Source: an uncultured Selenomonas sp.
GTDB lineage: Bacteria; Bacillota; Negativicutes; Selenomonadales; Selenomonadaceae
NCBI GenBank assembly: GCA_900552565.1
Contig: USAK01000036.1
Location: forward strand, 1-17,159
Length of the DNA stretch: 17,159 bases
Direction of reading: 5' to 3'
Positions within the stretch are counted from its first letter, which is position 1. Each line of letters opens with the position of its first letter. Below the pieces are notes generated by a model, which searched no databases, was not told the DNA's origin, and saw only the letters and a list, made by a program, of their open reading frames with translations. This document shows, piece after piece, positions 15,654 to 17,159 of the stretch. Made by a program: the position numbers and the translations under genes.

Positions 15654-16106
15654 TTACAATTTCGTATTCCACATGATGATGGCATCCTCGCCATTATCAT
15701 GGTAGTATTTCTTGCGGACACCGGCTTCACGGAAACCGTAGTGCGCATAAAGGGCACGGGCTGGCGCATTCGACGGACGCACCTCGAGCGTCATCGCCGT
15801 GACGCCGCGGTCTTTAACCAAGGCAATGAGCTTGGCCATAAGAGCAGTTCCGACCCCCTGGCCGCGGTACTCCGGCGCAATCGCGATATTCGTAATCTGC
15901 GCTTCTTCAAAGGAAATCCAGCAGCCCGCATAGCCGATGACCTTTGCCCCATCCAGAGCTAACAGATAGCACGTATTTTCGTTCGCCGCTTCTTTCCAGA
16001 ACGACTCCCTTGACCACGGAATGGCAAAGCAGGCCTTTTCCACGACTTCCACGGCATCAGCATCTTCGGGGCGCATCTCACGGAAATTCAGTCCTGAGAT
16101 GCTCAT
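15654..16106 (-). CDS. rimI: Ribosomal protein bS18 alanine N-acetyltransferase RimI
   Basis: This 150-residue GNAT acetyltransferase is expected to acetylate the N-terminal alanine of ribosomal protein bS18 from acetyl-CoA. Visible features are the N-terminal FREMRPEDADAV, the ITNIAIAPEYRGQGVG block with the acetyl-CoA pyrophosphate loop at 81-86, TLEVRPSNAPARALY with Glu108, and YGFREAGVRKKYYHDNGEDAI with the Tyr134/Tyr135 pair. Its ATG overlaps the tsaB stop by four bases (ATGA), so translation is coupled. Placement between tsaB and tsaD is the usual one in Firmicutes. A wider GNAT substrate range cannot be excluded. Confidence 0.94.
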   Translation of the reverse strand: MSISGLNFREMRPEDADAVEVVEKACFAIPWSRESFWKEAANENTCYLLALDGAKVIGYAGCWISFEEAQITNIAIAPEYRGQGVGTALMAKLIALVKDRGVTAMTLEVRPSNAPARALYAHYGFREAGVRKKYYHDNGEDAIIMWNTKL

Positions 16107-16828
16107 TTCCCTGCCCCCGATTTAGCCGCTTCCGGATGACGTTTTTCCCAAAGCACCTCCGCTTCGCTGCGGCGGATGTATACAGGCTCCATATTCATGA
16201 CATTGTCACGGCGCCCATCGGCAATCTCCTGCAGGCCGAGCATGGCAACGCAGGCTGCGCGCGGCATGACGAGATGCGCCGGTGCCACACTGACATTTGC
16301 CGGCAGCTCTACCTTGCCGCGGATACGGCGGGCAGCGACATCGCCTAAAAGGATGACCTGACGACCGCATTCTGCGCATTCCGCAAGAATTTCAGCAATC
16401 GGCAGGACTTCGACTTCCTGCATAATCTTGAGCTCTCCTGCCTGCCACTCATAGCTTTCACGGTAGGCATTGCCCTTCTGGGCATCGAGCAGGCTGACGA
16501 TGCGCACGCCCGGCACTGGATAATGATAGGCGAGCGCTTTGAGCGTCGAAACACCGACAATCGGCAGACTCAAGGCATAGGCCATGGCCTTGGCAGCCGC
16601 AAGGCCGATACGCAGCCCCGTAAAAGAACCCGGGCCGATACTCACCGCAATGCCTTCGAGTTTTTCTTTTTTAACCCCTGCCATGCGCAGAACTTCCTTT
16701 ATATGCGGCATCAAGGTCTCCGAATGCGTGAGTTTTGCCTGCATGGTGAGTTCTGCTGAGAGTTTATCCGCAGAAGCCACAGCCACACTCGAAACCTGCG
16801 TGGCCGTATCAATGGCTAAAATAGACAA
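16103..16828 (-). CDS. tsaB: tRNA t6A modification protein TsaB
   Basis: TsaB is the ASKHA-fold partner that bridges TsaD and TsaE in the t6A-making complex and has no transferase activity of its own. The 241-residue protein opens with the family pattern ILAIDTAT, has THSETLMPHI near residue 34 and IGPGSFTGLRIGLAAAKAMA (64-83), and ends with a C-terminal PVYIRRSEAE. It lacks the metal-binding His motif of TsaD, as expected. The start is a TTG at 16828 with AAAGGAG about 10 bases and GGAG 4 bases upstream. It lies inside the last 20 bases of tsaE, so the two are coupled. Confidence 0.95.
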   Translation of the reverse strand: MSILAIDTATQVSSVAVASADKLSAELTMQAKLTHSETLMPHIKEVLRMAGVKKEKLEGIAVSIGPGSFTGLRIGLAAAKAMAYALSLPIVGVSTLKALAYHYPVPGVRIVSLLDAQKGNAYRESYEWQAGELKIMQEVEVLPIAEILAECAECGRQVILLGDVAARRIRGKVELPANVSVAPAHLVMPRAACVAMLGLQEIADGRRDNVMNMEPVYIRRSEAEVLWEKRHPEAAKSGAGK

Positions 16829-17159
16829 ATGACTCCAACTCCTTTATGAATTCCTGATAGCGCTCTCCGACGCTTGCGAAAGTAATCCTGCGTCCATCCT
16901 CCTGAAACTCCGATTTCTCGATATGGACCTCGACATAATCCTCCGGCATACACTGCGGGAATTTATCCGACCATTCGATGACGACGATGCCTTCAGGGTC
17001 TTCCGTATATTCATAGAAGCCAATGTCCTCAAGCTCCTCCTCCGACTCAAGACGGTAGAGGTCAAAATGGTAGATAGGACAAATTCCTTCATATACATTC
17101 ATGAGGTTGAACGTCGGGCTCGTGACCTCACCTTCAACGCCCAGGGTACGTGCAAGACT
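16809..17159 (-). CDS. tsaE: tRNA t6A modification ATPase TsaE (partial, 5' end outside the window)
   Basis: This is the C-terminal 116 residues of TsaE, the P-loop ATPase that resets the TsaB-TsaD complex. The open frame runs off the right edge without a start. Residues still visible include LARTLGVEGEVTSPTFNLMNVYEG-type switch sequence ending in a Tyr, the HFDLYRL motif, and EDIGFYEY followed by IVVIEWSDKFP, all standard for the family. The nucleotide-binding GxxGxGKT loop should lie beyond 17159. The Met at 17102 is internal and not the start. The 3' end overlaps the tsaB start by 20 bases. Confidence 0.95.
   Translation of the reverse strand, partial: SLARTLGVEGEVTSPTFNLMNVYEGICPIYHFDLYRLESEEELEDIGFYEYTEDPEGIVVIEWSDKFPQCMPEDYVEVHIEKSEFQEDGRRITFASVGERYQEFIKELESFVYFSH

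Noticed and set aside
14916..15962. 348-codon open frame on the plus strand opposite tsaD/rimI
   Set aside because: It spans two genuine minus-strand genes and their junction and has no domain, so it is a shadow.

Overview
The window is ordinary bacterial chromosome in which every convincing gene lies on the minus strand. The gene set, a glmS ribozyme, a HrcA/CIRCE-controlled groESL operon, strong TTGACA/17-bp promoters, AGGAGG ribosome sites and a moderately high GC content point to a Bacillota (Firmicutes) member. The sulfate genes (CysDN with an AprAB-type APS reductase and a CHR transporter) make an anaerobic Negativicutes/Selenomonadales organism the most likely source. That placement is an inference from gene style, not from a marker comparison. 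No tRNA, CRISPR array, insertion sequence or phage gene was seen.

Layout from right to left, in the direction of transcription. (1) 17159-14595: tsaE (cut by the window edge), tsaB, rimI and tsaD, a tightly overlapping operon for the tRNA t6A modification plus ribosomal protein acetylation, closed by a terminator. (2) 14490-12283: a promoter with a CRP/FNR-like palindrome, a cytosolic PdtaS-type histidine kinase and an ANTAR-domain response regulator (an RNA-binding antiterminator). (3) 12239-5896: a promoter with a second CRP/FNR-like site, a short leader with a perfect 21-bp terminator hairpin, then chrA-aprA-aprB-cysD-cysN and a terminator. This is a sulfate uptake (inferred), activation and APS reduction operon. 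(4) 5876-3765: promoter, CIRCE operator, groES, groEL, terminator. (5) 3694-1524: promoter, glmS ribozyme, glmS, terminator. (6) 1496-239: a HAD phosphatase/phosphomutase gene, a YbjN-family gene and a terminator. (7) 218-1: two tandem strong promoters and a boxB/boxA leader aimed at an rRNA operon that must begin just beyond the left edge.

The most interesting part is regions 2 and 3 together. A two-component system whose output domain binds RNA sits directly upstream of, and on the same strand as, a sulfate operon whose leader contains a terminator hairpin and a competing pairing. The simplest reading is antitermination control of sulfate assimilation by the kinase/ANTAR pair. A second notable point is that CysN has a C-terminal tail resembling an APS kinase that has lost its P-loop. 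That fits a pathway in which APS is reduced directly by AprAB, so PAPS is not needed.
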